Below, in pieces: positions 1 through 10,780 of a stretch of 64,000 nt of DNA. Both the position numbers and the translations under genes were made by a program. Every line of letters begins with the position of its first letter. Positions within the stretch are counted from its first letter, which is position 1. Below the pieces are notes generated by a model. That model searched no databases. It had not been told where the DNA came from and worked only from the letters and a program-made list of their open reading frames with translations. The stretch is from Karstenula rhodostoma CBS 690.94 (taxonomy: Eukaryota; Ascomycota; Dothideomycetes; Pleosporales; Didymosphaeriaceae): NCBI GenBank assembly GCA_010093485.1, contig MU001512.1, positions 456,842-520,841 on the forward strand, in the 5' to 3' direction.

Positions 1-1006
1 GCACACAGCATATACGTTCTTCGAGCCCACTGTCTCGATCCTTCAAGCACTGGTCATGAAATTGAAATGTCTGACAGCCAGAAAAGGCTACAGAGATCGA
101 TTCTTGATTTTGCCGTGGGAACTTGTTAACGCCTGTATGACTTTTGCTAAACAAGCAGAGTACTCGACAGGCCAAGGGCAAGTCGCAATACTGAACGAGC
201 TCAATCGCGTCATGGAACGCCACGCTGATATGACTCGCAAGATGTACAGACCGTCGGAATACTCACTGCAGCTACCGTGGGGCTGGTCGAGTTGGTGCGA
301 CTCGGTTCAAGAGTCGTATAAGAGGCCAACGCGCTGGCACGACGATTTTCTTGCCTTCACAATTCGCCATGGGCTGAGCCTCTACGTCCAGAACACAGTT
401 GAAGCCTACGGTGTCACATTGCCGAACAAGAAAGGGCGACCATATCTCGATTACGCATGCAACCCAGGACTCATTGATGGATTGCAATCCAAAGGTACCC
501 AACAAGCCATAGTCAAGATTCTCCTTGAGCATGGAGCCGATCCCAATGAAAACTTTGACGGCTCTAGTCCTTGGCATAATTCTCTATGCTATCCACTCGT
601 TCTGGGTACTCAGGAGGCCTCTAATCCGTGGCTAGACATCATCAAGCTCCTGGTACATCACGGCGCGGATCCAGGAATGCACGTATTCAAGACTCGCGTG
701 GATAACGAACAAAATAGTCTCATTCATGGAATCATGTTTGACGGTAGTGCCAGCGGAGCTATCCGGCATTATGTCGAAAACGGGGTCTGGACCATCGCTG
801 AGCAACGGGCAGAATTGTTGGACTATGCACAGAAACTTGAGAAACTGAGCGCCAGGGCGCAGCAAAGCACAGTCGAAACAGGCAACGCCACGGATGGAGC
901 AAAATTGCGAGGAGTGCGAGGAAAACGTACAAAAGAGAAAGCAAGCAAAGATAAAAGCGTGAAACGAAGTGTGAGGCGTGCTCTGAGAGATATCCTCAAG
1001 TGGTAG
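1..1006 (+). CDS. Ankyrin-type protein, 3' part of a gene entering from the left
   Basis: The frame that ends at 1006 is open to the left edge, so the ATG at 56 is probably internal and this is the C-terminal part of a larger gene. Two ankyrin-like stretches are visible, each ending in an HGADP signature (around residues 155-165 and 200-210 counted from the ATG at 56). The tail is basic (Lys/Arg rich, last 50 residues). The segment before the repeats resembles the C-terminal region of fungal NACHT-type STAND proteins, but the NTPase part would lie outside the window, so that is inference. No catalytic motif is visible. Function unknown; ankyrin repeats usually bind proteins. Confidence 0.6.
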   Translation, partial: HTAYTFFEPTVSILQALVMKLKCLTARKGYRDRFLILPWELVNACMTFAKQAEYSTGQGQVAILNELNRVMERHADMTRKMYRPSEYSLQLPWGWSSWCDSVQESYKRPTRWHDDFLAFTIRHGLSLYVQNTVEAYGVTLPNKKGRPYLDYACNPGLIDGLQSKGTQQAIVKILLEHGADPNENFDGSSPWHNSLCYPLVLGTQEASNPWLDIIKLLVHHGADPGMHVFKTRVDNEQNSLIHGIMFDGSASGAIRHYVENGVWTIAEQRAELLDYAQKLEKLSARAQQSTVETGNATDGAKLRGVRGKRTKEKASKDKSVKRSVRRALRDILKW

Positions 1007-1492
1007 AACTGCGCTACTTTTCTTGATGGACCCGATTGGATTTGGAGGCATGCAGGTATGCATGCGGGTCGTTTTACTACTTCTGGAAAACCTGGACCTT
1101 CTACTAGAAAGAAAACATAGATGGAAGAGTCACCGGACCGCATCTGGTCTTCTCAATTCCTTCGTAACTCTACTCACGACGTCCCCTGGTAGTACCGACA
1201 TGCTCCATTAGCTCCGCCACATTTCCCAGAATATCCTCAAGATGCTCACCGTCGAGTGTCTCCTTGCACACGGCCATCTTCACAGCATGCACAATACTAC
1301 TGCGCATATAATGCCTATTTCGATGCTCGAGATACCTAGGGTGGGGTGAGGCGGAAGGAAGAGAAGGCGTAAAAGCGAGAAGCCAAGTCAAACAAATGGT
1401 AACGGGAGGAAACCCTAGAGATTGAACTGTATACATCACGGAGGATAGTTATATTGATTATTAGAAACACCCATACCACACATCATAACGCC

Positions 1493-4296
1493 TTAATAAT
1501 TATCGTCGCGACCAGCCTCATTCTGCTTCGTCCACTTCTGCATCTCAAACAAAAGACTATCCTGAAACTTGAACGTGCACTTCGCCATGGTCTTGATATG
1601 CTCCAGAGTAAGCTTGTCGCCTCCCGCGGAGCCCAGACAAGCCGCTGAGAACAGCACATTGCGAACCTGGCGGCCATTGAGCGGTTTGAACCATTCCTTT
1701 GCATCGCTATCTTTCTGGAACCATTCGATGATATTCTCGCGCTGTTCGATGTCGCTCTTGTTCTCGACCCGCATGAGGAAGTCCTCGAAGATGGCGGATT
1801 TGTCCGAGTGGTCTAGCGGCTCGTATTTGATGCCTAGGTTGACACGAGATAGGACGGCGATGTCGAATTGCTTGATGCGGTTTGTGGTCGGTATAAGGAT
1901 GCCTTGGTAGTATTCCAGCACGCGCAAAAGGACAGACACGGTCGCGTTGCGCTGGAGGTCGGAATTTCTGGAGCTGCGGGACTCGAGGAATACGTCGGCT
2001 TCGTCGAACAGCAGGACGGCGCGCCAGTTGGCGGGTAGCTCGAACAAAGACTCCAGGTTGTGTTCCACGTCTGTTGCGTCAAGGCCAATGTCTGAGGGGC
2101 TGACTGCGAATAGGGGCTTCCCTGTCAACGAGGCGACGCTTTCTGCTGTTAGGGTTTTGCCCACTCCTGGAGGGCCGTGCAGCAACATGACGAGGCCTTT
2201 ACCCTTGCCTCTAACAATGTCTTCCATCATTGGCGCTTTCTGTGTGCTGCTTGTATGGCTCTGAACGAGCTTTTTGATCAGTTCCTTTTGGTTTGGATCT
2301 AACTGCAGCCTTTTGAAAGCGTCATCGTTCTGAGTTTCTTTGGTGACGAAGTGACGAATGTTGAGTTCGAGCCAAGTTCTTGTGTGGAGATGATATCCAA
2401 GCACACGAGGCGGGCACAGCAAGTACTGTTCTTTGCTTACAAATTCTCGGTCGAGCTCGTGTCTGTCGAAATGCCGGCGCTGATTCTCCTGGAGAGGGAT
2501 GTTGCTTGTGCAAGACTCACAATTGCATTCATCATCTTTGTATGAAGACAGGATATTGCCCATCGGCGCCTGTACAGCAACATTGGGCGCATGCTGCAGG
2601 TACGAACTGAAGTCCACCATGACAGGGCCAGTTATCTGATTGACAGTCAATGACGTATTCCCACTTAGTGGGTATCGGCGCTTTACCTGTCTCTTTTCTG
2701 ACGCCTTGAGCGGTGCAGCTCTCCCGCGACGGCGACCATAGAATACCGCGTAGAGATCTTCATGTGGAGAAGTCTTCAACAATCGAAGTCAGAGTCTGAG
2801 AGATGTAGGCAGTCACGATAGCGAAGCTGCTGGATGTTCGTACCTGCTTTTGCTTGTTCCTCAGTCTGGAAGCCACTCCCGTGGGATATTGTTTCACCTT
2901 CGTAGTAAATCATTTGTTCTCCGGTCGTCCTTGCGCAGTAGCTCCGGAACAGCTTGCCTCGGTTAATCAGGTCCGTTTCAAGCTTTTCGCGTTCAGAATT
3001 TGGATCGCCATCTGGAAACCGAAAGTGCAATGGGTGACAGTGAAGCGTGTTGATTACTTTAGCCCTGTACATTCTTCGTACCGGAACATGATAGGTACAC
3101 GTGTGAAGTGTTTTCCGTTCCAGTCGTAACTCCAGCAATGAAGATCCCAGACCTTGCGGGTGTCCTTGTTTGTTCGTCCAGAATCACTCGTCTCTATGGG
3201 CTGAGTGTTGCATTCCTTGACAATGAAGATTTGGCCTTCTTTCATGAAAGGCATTACGTATACCAACTCCCCTGGTTGAAAGATGGTCCAGAGGCTCTCG
3301 AAATGAATTGTGCGGTTGGTGTTCGCTGTCTGGATGGCTGAAAGATACGTTTCGATTTCAGGCGAAGACCGAATGCGCTCTAGAAGCGCACCAAGATCTT
3401 CTCTAGCTTTCTCAAGTGTTTTCTTTGGATCTGGCTCAACAGATGGCATGTGACTCTTCCGCTTCCTTTCTTCGACCTCAAGCCGTAGTTCCTGCCATTT
3501 ATTATCCTCGATTGCTGTCTTTGTAAGCGTCTCCAATTCGTCCCATTTTTGGATAAGCGGTCCAAAGGGGCTGGTCAGCTCGACTTCGTTTCTACTTTCC
3601 TGTCGTATTTGCGTTAGTTTCATGCGACATACACCTAATCTGTTGATGACCACTTACTGTCGCGATATGCATTCTAGGGTCACCAGCAAAGAGTACTCGG
3701 AAAACTTCGCGCAATTCCATACCCAATATTTGGACCTCAGACCTCACGTACTTTTTGGACTCATCAAAGCGTCGCGTCCAGACAATGTCGTCAGCATCCT
3801 TTGGCTTTGCAGCATGTTCGACCTCCAGAGTCTCATCCTCGATCACGTCTTGCGCTTCTTCAACACCAGTTGTCTCATTGTATCGTATCTCACGGAAACG
3901 GATCTTGGTTGAAAGACAGTGAGAGCCAGTGTTGGAACCAACACTGGCCCTTCTGCCATTGTTCTGATTTTCTCTGTTTGAAATCAACTGTTCCAAAGTT
4001 AACTTTGAGCGATTGGTAGTGATTTTGAGTAGAAACTGACCTCCAGGTGCTGCTCCACCCGGTCATTCGAAGTCAAGTTTTTGGCACCAAGCCTTCCGGT
4101 CTTGCTTTTCCGACCCTGTGGATGTGAGTATAACCATACCAAATCTGAATGAAAGCCCACGTACAATATTGGCAGGCTCGCTGGTTATACGTTCCAAGTC
4201 AACTATACGCTTCTCGAGGAGCTCGATGTATTTGGTTTCCAGCACGCGTACGCGCGAGGCTGCAGCATCTCCATCTTGTTCGCCACTGCTCACCAT
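1493..4296 (-). CDS. AAA+ ATPase, four exons, with an apparent 1-bp frameshift
   Basis: The C-terminal half is a clear AAA+ module: Walker A GPPGVGKT, Walker B LLFDEADVFL, sensor-like TTNR and a following arginine in the FDIAVLSR segment. The N-terminal half (coiled-coil-like start, then a WDLHCWSYDWNGKHF segment) resembles the domain that precedes AAA in a large fungal family (DUF7025 type). Introns read by phase: about 4041-4139, 3600-3657 (phase 0) and 2758-2843. Between about 3050 and 3080 the frame must change by one with no plausible intron; the spliced length is one base short of a multiple of three. Without that defect the protein would be about 850 residues. It is either a sequence error in an A-run or a young pseudogene. 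The family is BCS1/Cdc48-like in fold; substrate unknown. Confidence 0.8.
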
Positions 4297-5227
4297 GGTG
4301 GCAGGCCTAGTTGATACTAGTGACAGGATCCTACGCTACCGGTAAACGCGGGCAAGAGTCGTGTCAAAGTATAAGTGCAATTGGCGATGCCCAAGGCTGA
4401 AGCGACTGGATACATCGCCTAGCACCTCTGGTACGCGGTACGTAATCATTGTGAGGAATTTTATAGGTACTGAGCGATATTAGCCCGTTTGCTGTGACAA
4501 GGCAACGGTTCACAGCCTTGTGTACGCAAAACTCCGTTGCAGCAACACTCTTGGCTTTGGAGATGATTGGGCCGGGCCGGGCCAGGCGTGTTACTTTCGT
4601 ACAACCCGTAGGAGGAGGCCGTGAGACACGCAGAATTTCCCCACCCGGTCCGATCATAATCATTGGAAGGAAAGTGCGGCCCCCGACATTTCGAGTAACC
4701 TTCTCACCGGCGTTTGCACACGCAAGATGTGGGAGAATCCTTCGAAGTCCTGGTGGGCCAGTATAACGCTCGAACCCTTCACACAAGAAAATCAGATCGG
4801 TCGAGCTTGTACCAAGCGTAACCGTAGGATACATGAATCTGATCCAAGAATCTGCCATGCTCATTCAATCAGCAATCATGCAATGGAAACCGCCCACTGA
4901 TTATCATACGATGAGCCTCAGCCTTGCCAAAAAGGTCCTGGTTATCTTAACTCCCAACATCAAGTCGCTCTGTGAGACCATGAGGGCCATGCAAATCCGT
5001 AGACATGTCAGCTGCATGTGCTGCATGACATGTGTGGATCCCGGGGCTGTGGAAGAAAATAGACATTCACCCATGGGTGCCGTGGAAACCTGTACCGAAC
5101 AGTGGCAATGGAAGCACGGATGGTATCCCGGTTGCAGCAGCCGTGCAACGGCGCAGGCAACTGAAAATTCGGGGTTCTCGTTGTCCCCAATTCGCGACCC
5201 GATTTCCACCACCTAGTCTTCCCGAAG
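4297..5227. other. Intergenic, no supported gene
   Basis: Overlapping frames on both strands (the longest 166 codons, minus strand, 4364-4864) show no recognisable domain or splice pattern. An imperfect palindrome with ACATGTCA arms lies near 5003-5035. Confidence 0.4.
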
Positions 5228-7025
5228 ATGGAGAAGGCAAAGGTGGACACCGTTTCCAAGCCGGGAGAGACGAAAGCCTTGTTACAACCTGTCTATGATG
5301 CAACCACAGTACAGCTGTTCTGGAACGACACGAGCGAGAAGTTCGAGAAGTATGTGCCCGAATTCGTACGTGCTATCGAAATGATTTTGGCTGACCCGAC
5401 AGAACCGTGAATGCCGCAGCATATGAGCCGCAGACCAAAGTCTCGGCGAAAAAAAAAAACCATCGAAAAAGCTGTCACAAAAACAGAAGGAGTTCCTAAA
5501 TGGCTCGTCAGTTGAAGAGCTCGAGAAAATATTACGAGTGCACCTCGATCGCGCTTCCGCACAGCAAATGGCCGATAGGACAAGTCTTGGATTGCTCGAC
5601 CGTGCAGAGCGGAAAACCACTCGGTTCTTGAATTCGTTTCACAGCTATGTTGAAGTGTACTCAGGGGTGATCCAGATAATGAACGGTGCCCCTGGAGGAG
5701 GCGGATATGGGGATGCCGCATACGGTGCACTACCGCTCTTCCTTATGGTACGCAAAATGTTTTGAACAAACGTGTTTTCGCTAAAAGGTGGCGTGCCAGG
5801 TCGCTGTGAACAAAGCAAGAACTGACGAGCGCATTGATCAAATGATGCACAAGCTCCATCAACAGTACTGCAGGATAAAGATGGTTGATGAGATATACAA
5901 CACCGACCGTATGAAAGAATTTACAGCCGAAGTGTACAGACTTGGGGTCGAGTTCCTTTACACTGCGACTCGATATTATTCGATGAGCGCGCTCCGGAAG
6001 ATGTGGCATGTCGTGGCACAACCGCCCAACGTACAGCTTGCGAATAAAATCGCCGAGAGTGAAGATGCCATTGAAAGCATGACACAGGAAATGGGGCTCC
6101 TTGATGGAATAAGAATCGAGAGAATAGAAACTGCACTCCGCGAAACAGCTGCCCAGGTTGTTAGCATTGCGGAAGATACAGAAGGTATGGAAATGATGCG
6201 CGATCAAGTACCACTTCTGACGATCTCAGCTTTGCGAGCGCAAGTGGAACAGAAGCAGCTCGACGACTTGGAGTTTGTGTTGGGCATTGAACTGGACAAA
6301 GTCGATCCATCTTGAGAAAATACATGGAGCTCCTAGAGGAGAGGTTCGATGGACCTCACGTAGCTGCTTTCGACGTCGACTCTCTTTACCGTAACCCGGA
6401 CTTTCAGACGTGGCGGAAGAGTGACGAGATTAATCTGCTCATCCTGCGAGATTCGACACTGGTTCCGGGTATGAGTGATCTCAGTTGGATCTCTCCCGTT
6501 CCGGTGAGGATTGTGCAAGACTTCAACGAGCTATTTCAGGAGACTGCGCCTCTGCTCTTGCGCCACTTTTGTCGGTTCAGCGATGATTGGAGTAGCCGAG
6601 ATACCAAAGTTGAGGCACAGAGTATAATCAGAAGCCTGATATTTCAGCTTCTGAGGGATCGACGCAGCGAATCACTGTTGCGCAACGATGCTTTGTACAT
6701 CCAGACAAAGCGTGACATATAACATGTCAACAAGGTGGACGCAGAAAGACCCACGGAGATCCTTAAATATTTGTTCCGCATACTGGGAAACATTATAGAG
6801 ACTGTTCAGGCTGACTGGCTTCTCATCATCGTTGATCGGATGGACGAGATGATCGGGAGCTTGGATGCGTTCTTTGAGCCGCTGCTGGAGTTGATTGCTA
6901 AACACCAATGCAAAGTGAAAGTTTTCTTGACATTGGGCAGACAGCGGCCCCTAGAGGAAGGCCGGATGAGGCGCGCATTAGGAGGAGAGGGATATAAGAT
7001 TTTGGACTTTGATCAAAGCGACTGA
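5228..7025 (+). pseudogene. Decayed fungal STAND/NLR-like gene (DUF7708 type)
   Basis: Consecutive pieces of one protein appear in changing frames. The start is at 5228. The frame changes near 5400-5410 and again in an 11-base A-run at about 5450-5460. A clean 52-bp intron (5748-5799) joins FLMV to AVNKART. Another shift falls near 6313, and an in-frame TAA lies at 6720-6722. The middle part (5800-6315; motifs YTATRYYSMSALRKMW and MGLLDGIRIERIE) matches the conserved helical N-terminal region of fungal NLR-like proteins. The last part has a Walker B-like strand WLLIIVDRMDEM, but the frame ends soon after, so no sensor or repeat domain remains. At least three independent lesions, mostly indels, argue for a pseudogene. 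Family assignment is from recall of conserved text. Confidence 0.7.
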
Positions 7026-7445
7026 TCCGGTGGAGTGGAAACGGGAGGAACAAATAAACATGTGAATCGTAATTTTTCCATCGTTCTCAGTGATGGGGTG
7101 GTCTGGCCTGGAGTATGTTTGGAACTATGCCTTGTGCGATCGCGATAGAGTTGCGTTTTAAACTCGGTGAACCGTCTGAGAGGACTTCTGCTCGAAGCAG
7201 ACATCGACAACGCCCTTGAGAACATGAGCGCTGTACTTCATTGTCAGCGTAACAAAGTGGCGTTCTCTGGAATAAGTCTGTGGAAACAATTTCTTGCCAA
7301 TCATTCTATCATTGTTTCAATCGCCCTACGCCCAGAACAACCCTTCACCAACCAGCATACTCCACGCTCATATTTGGTATCTCATGCAATAAAAAGTCGT
7401 CCCCGCCGATTGTTCGAATGTAATTTGCGAGCCGTCATGGTAGCA
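7026..7445. other. Intergenic gap
   Basis: No coding signal. The long plus-strand frame starting at 7167 is the antisense shadow of the small gene at 7446-7787. Confidence 0.5.
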
Positions 7446-7787
7446 CTACTTCTTGACAGCGCCATCCTCGGGGTTGAAGCAGTCCTCGAAGGTCTTGGAG
7501 TGCTTGTTGGAGGCGTGCTCGACGAGCAACTTGCGCGCGGTAGTGCTCTGGAAGGTCTGGAAGCACGTCTTGCACTTTACAGACTGCGCGCTGACGTTCT
7601 GGATACGCGTGAGCAAGTGTTCATGGTGTTGAAGAGCAGTGTATACACACCGACTTCAGCTGGCTCTTTGCCTCCTTGGGGCCCTTGTCGCCAGCGCGAT
7701 CGCGCTTCTGCTGTGCCCTGCAAAGCTGTCAGTAACCCCGCCATAACGACTGCCCGTTGTCGCCTCGTACTTTGCTCCGTTGCCCAT
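7446..7787 (-). CDS. Small zinc-binding protein, At2g23090-like / SERF N-terminus
   Basis: Three short exons, 7771-7787, 7651-7717 and 7446-7598, join in phase to a 78-residue protein. It starts MGNGAK, continues with a basic QQKRDR segment and ends in a C2H2-type finger: CKTCFQTFQ, then H-x(4)-H (EHASNKH). This is the length and layout of the eukaryotic At2g23090-like zinc-binding family, whose N-terminus resembles the 4F5/SERF motif. The introns (53 and 52 bp) have GT/AG ends. The family has no firm molecular role; homologues are small, basic and probably nuclear or cytosolic. It is divergent with the zinc transporter gene at 8690. Confidence is high for the gene and moderate for the first exon, which has only 17 bp. 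Confidence 0.88.
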
Positions 7788-8689
7788 TTTGATGAAAAGC
7801 TGCTAGTCGCTACTTGGTCAGTTGGAGAGTGAAAGGTGTGAGTGTGTCTGGCGCGGGGTGTGTTACAGCGCCCAGTGAGATTTTTATGGAGAATGAGTTC
7901 TGGCCGGAGGGGCGGCGTTAATCCCTCGGTGGCGCTTTCCCGCTTCGGGAAGCCCGGCTGCGCGATCACATGGCGCCACTAAATCAACGCCATCCTTCCA
8001 AGATATCTGCAAGCAAACGAACAGGTCTGAACATCGCCCGGCGTTTTGATCTTGGGCCTTATCAATCAACGGGCGCTCCTGTACGACCCTGACTACACCT
8101 ATAATCACTTAACTCAAGCCATCGGCTACATCAAACCATGGCCGGCGCCTGGCAATCACGAAACTGTTGTATCACACCGTCCATAGAAGCCATCACAGCA
8201 CCCATTATGACGCACGGGGCTGTCGTCCGTTCATCGCTAGAAGAGTCGTTGCTGAAGATTATTCGTGGTCTTTGAAGTCTGCGACGCGTACCTTTCCCAC
8301 CCTGTTTCAGCGCGAATCGATATGTTACCGCGATATGTTATCGATTAATTGCTTCTCAGTTTCATTTAGCCAGCTTTGCCATTTCGCATTCCCTCCTTCT
8401 GTTTACAGCTGTCTATCACGGTGCTCTTGATTCACTCAATGTGCCAGCAGTCACAGTCAAACTGCCGTAATTAGACCATTTCGTATGGCTTTTTGAGTAC
8501 AAACTTCGCTCTACTGTCTTTGACTTACTCCGTTGCGCACGACTATTATACTTATACTATTATTCTCCCAATCATAAAAACATAACTGTCATAACAACTG
8601 CCATCAGGTTTGGAAAGAACGATACAAGAGCCGGCGATAACTTCAAGTTACACCACCAAGACAGGCACCAGACACCGTCCTCATTCGCA
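7788..8689. other. Divergent intergenic region
   Basis: About 900 bp between the small zinc-finger gene (minus) and the CDF transporter (plus). No gene is supported. The stretch 8450-8680 is AT-rich and pyrimidine-rich, as expected for a fungal promoter and 5' UTR. Confidence 0.45.
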
Positions 8690-9830
8690 ATGTCGCACTT
8701 TCATATATCGCGCAAAGCGCGCCTCAGAGCCGTCATCGCGATATCGGTGACCTTTTTCATCGCCGAAATATCAAGTCAGTCTCTGTTTCCAGTTGGCAGT
8801 CCACTACCACCACTAACCTCCGACAGCTGGCTTCTACACCAAGTCTCTTGCCCTTGTAGCCGACGCTTTCCACTACTTGACCGACCTGATCGGCTTCATA
8901 GTCGCCCTGGTCGCAGTCCACATGCAGGAGCGCAAGGACGCACCAGTAGCTCTCTCTTTCGGCTGGGCGCGCGCCTCCCTCCTCGGTGCCTTCTTCAATG
9001 GCGCATTCCTCCTCGCGCTTGGTCTCTCCATCCTCCTCCAATCTATCGAACGTTTCATCGACATCAAAGAGGTCGAAAAGCCTAAGATCGTTCTGATCGT
9101 CGGATCGGTCGGCTTAGCACTAAACCTCATCAGCGGGATATTCCTGCACGAGCACGACCATGGCGATGGCCACGGGCACAGCCATGCTCACGACGAGGAA
9201 GCCGTCCACACCAGCGAGCTCTCCGGTCTCAATCACTCAGAGCACAACCACCACAACCTCCTCGCGTCCAAGAAGCACCGCGATCTCGGAATGCTCGGCG
9301 CACTGATCCACGTCCTTGGAGATGCCTTCAACAACATCGGCGTCATCATCTCCGCTCTTGTGATCTGGCTCACCCACTCGCCCAAGCGCTTCTACATCGA
9401 CCCTGCTATATCGTTGTACATTGCGCTCATGATTCTTGCAACCGCTATTCCGCTTACCCGCCGATCGGGCACAATACTCCTCGAATCCGCACCCGACGGC
9501 GTTGTGCTGGACCACGTCAAGAATGATATCGAGAGCATCCCGGGCGTTCTGGGCGTCCACGAGCTGCACGTGTGGCGACTGAACCAGACGAAGAGCTTGG
9601 CTAGTGCTCATATCGTCGTGCGGGATACCGAAGTCCGAGATTTCATTGGCCTGGCGAAGATAATCAGCGAGTGTCTACACGCGTACGGAATCCACAGCGC
9701 CACGCTGCAACCGGAGTTGGCTGATGGGAGTGAGCTTGGAGCAGAAGGAGAGACACATGAGCCTGAGGGGGTAGGCAAGTGCACAATCACGTGTGGGACG
9801 TTGTGTGAGCCGCTGAAGTGCTGTAATTAG
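8690..9830 (+). CDS. Zinc transporter, cation diffusion facilitator family (ZRC1/COT1 type)
   Basis: Two exons, 8690-8774 and 8827-9830, with a 52-bp intron (CTAAC branch near 8812), give 362 residues. About six membrane segments are visible. The metal-site motifs of CDF proteins are present: HYLTD in TM2 and HVLGD in TM5. Between TM4 and TM5 is a His-rich loop (HEHDHGDGHGHSHAHD, later HSEHNHH), typical of fungal vacuolar Zn/Co exporters. A cytosolic ferredoxin-like domain follows, and the tail is Cys-rich, ending CGTLCEPLKCCN. Known relatives exchange Zn2+ for protons into the vacuole or ER and confer zinc resistance. The tail could bind metal; that is inference. Confidence 0.95.
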
Positions 9831-10176
9831 GGAGGGCAGAACTTTGCCCAGGACGACTAATACGGAGTAGTGTAGACTTATTATAAATTTACCTCTCAAG
9901 CTTATGTTTCAAGATCAGATGCCAGTGAGGTATATCGCAATAGTCGGGAAATGTACCAAGGGATAGGTTTGTTTGCCACACAGCAATTAAGGAAGTAGCA
10001 ACAGATAGTACATAAAAAGACCATGGAGATCCATGATTTCAGCGTTGCTTTGCTACATTGGCTTTAAGGTGATCCCACGGATCACTACTATAACGGGCAA
10101 GTCTGTGGTTGTGCGAACATGGTTGGTGATAGTAGATATTGCCAGGATTCAGTTATCAGGATTCGATTGTCAGGAT
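9831..10176. other. AT-rich intergenic gap
   Basis: Holds three closely spaced CAGGATTC units (10142-10179) just before the repeat copy; otherwise nothing recognised. Confidence 0.4.
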
Positions 10177-10390
10177 TCAGGTGTCTGAAGAAAGAAGAGA
10201 CTGCAAGACTCTATAGTCTAAATATTTATGCGTACACTGCTACCTGTCTAATAACTTAATCGCGAGCAGTTACTATTTAGTATAACTCTTATAAGACGCG
10301 CTGTCGCAATTGTCGCCTAAACTTTAAGCAACGCGCCGCTCCTCTACAGAGCCGCCCCCCGGGTTACCAGCCCAACAGCCTCCTGATCCT
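10177..10390 (+). repeat. Dispersed repeat, copy 1 (mutated)
   Basis: Matches 42868-43066 in the same orientation, beginning TCAGGTGTCTGAAG and ending CAGCCTCCTGATCC. Nearly all single-base differences are C in copy 2 against T here, or G against A here, for example in the stretch after ATATT. There is also a small insertion near 10284. This directional pattern is what repeat-induced point mutation leaves. The element type is not recognised. Confidence 0.8.
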
Positions 10391-10780
10391 CACTACTATA
10401 ACGCCAGAGGAGAATGCTCTTCTGGTCAGTGTAACTACTGCTACGAGATGTATGCCGATAACAGCGGGACTAATCTAGACTATTCCTGCCCTCGCACTCT
10501 TTATCGAACCTAATGAGCACAGCTCACTACAAGAATACGTCGGCAACTTAATAATCTGGTCTATTAGCTTAGCTTTTTTCAGTATTATATTCCCTTCCCT
10601 CCTAAGGAAACAGTTCATCGAGCGGGATTCGAAATTACCTTAGCATAGAGCCACCGCCACCGGCCCATTTTTTCGCGACAAATGTATGATACTTACACCT
10701 CTTTGCACACTAAAAAATCTTTGAAACCAGCCTCCTCGCTTGCACCCTCACAATATACATCACTACGGCATCCCGGCAAG
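10391..10780. other. AT-rich gap between repeat and transporter relic
   Basis: No gene recognised; the plus-strand frame from 10682 only becomes transporter-like after about 10780. Confidence 0.35.

Noticed and set aside
4364..4864. Minus-strand ORF of 166 codons
   Set aside because: No recognisable family, no start context or introns, and a comparable antisense frame overlaps it.
5003..5035. Imperfect palindrome with ACATGTCA arms
   Set aside because: Only the outer eight bases pair well; too short to call a regulatory or mobile feature.
7167..7832. Plus-strand ORF of 221 codons
   Set aside because: It is antisense to the spliced zinc-binding protein gene, whose exons and finger motif are convincing; the plus frame has no domain.
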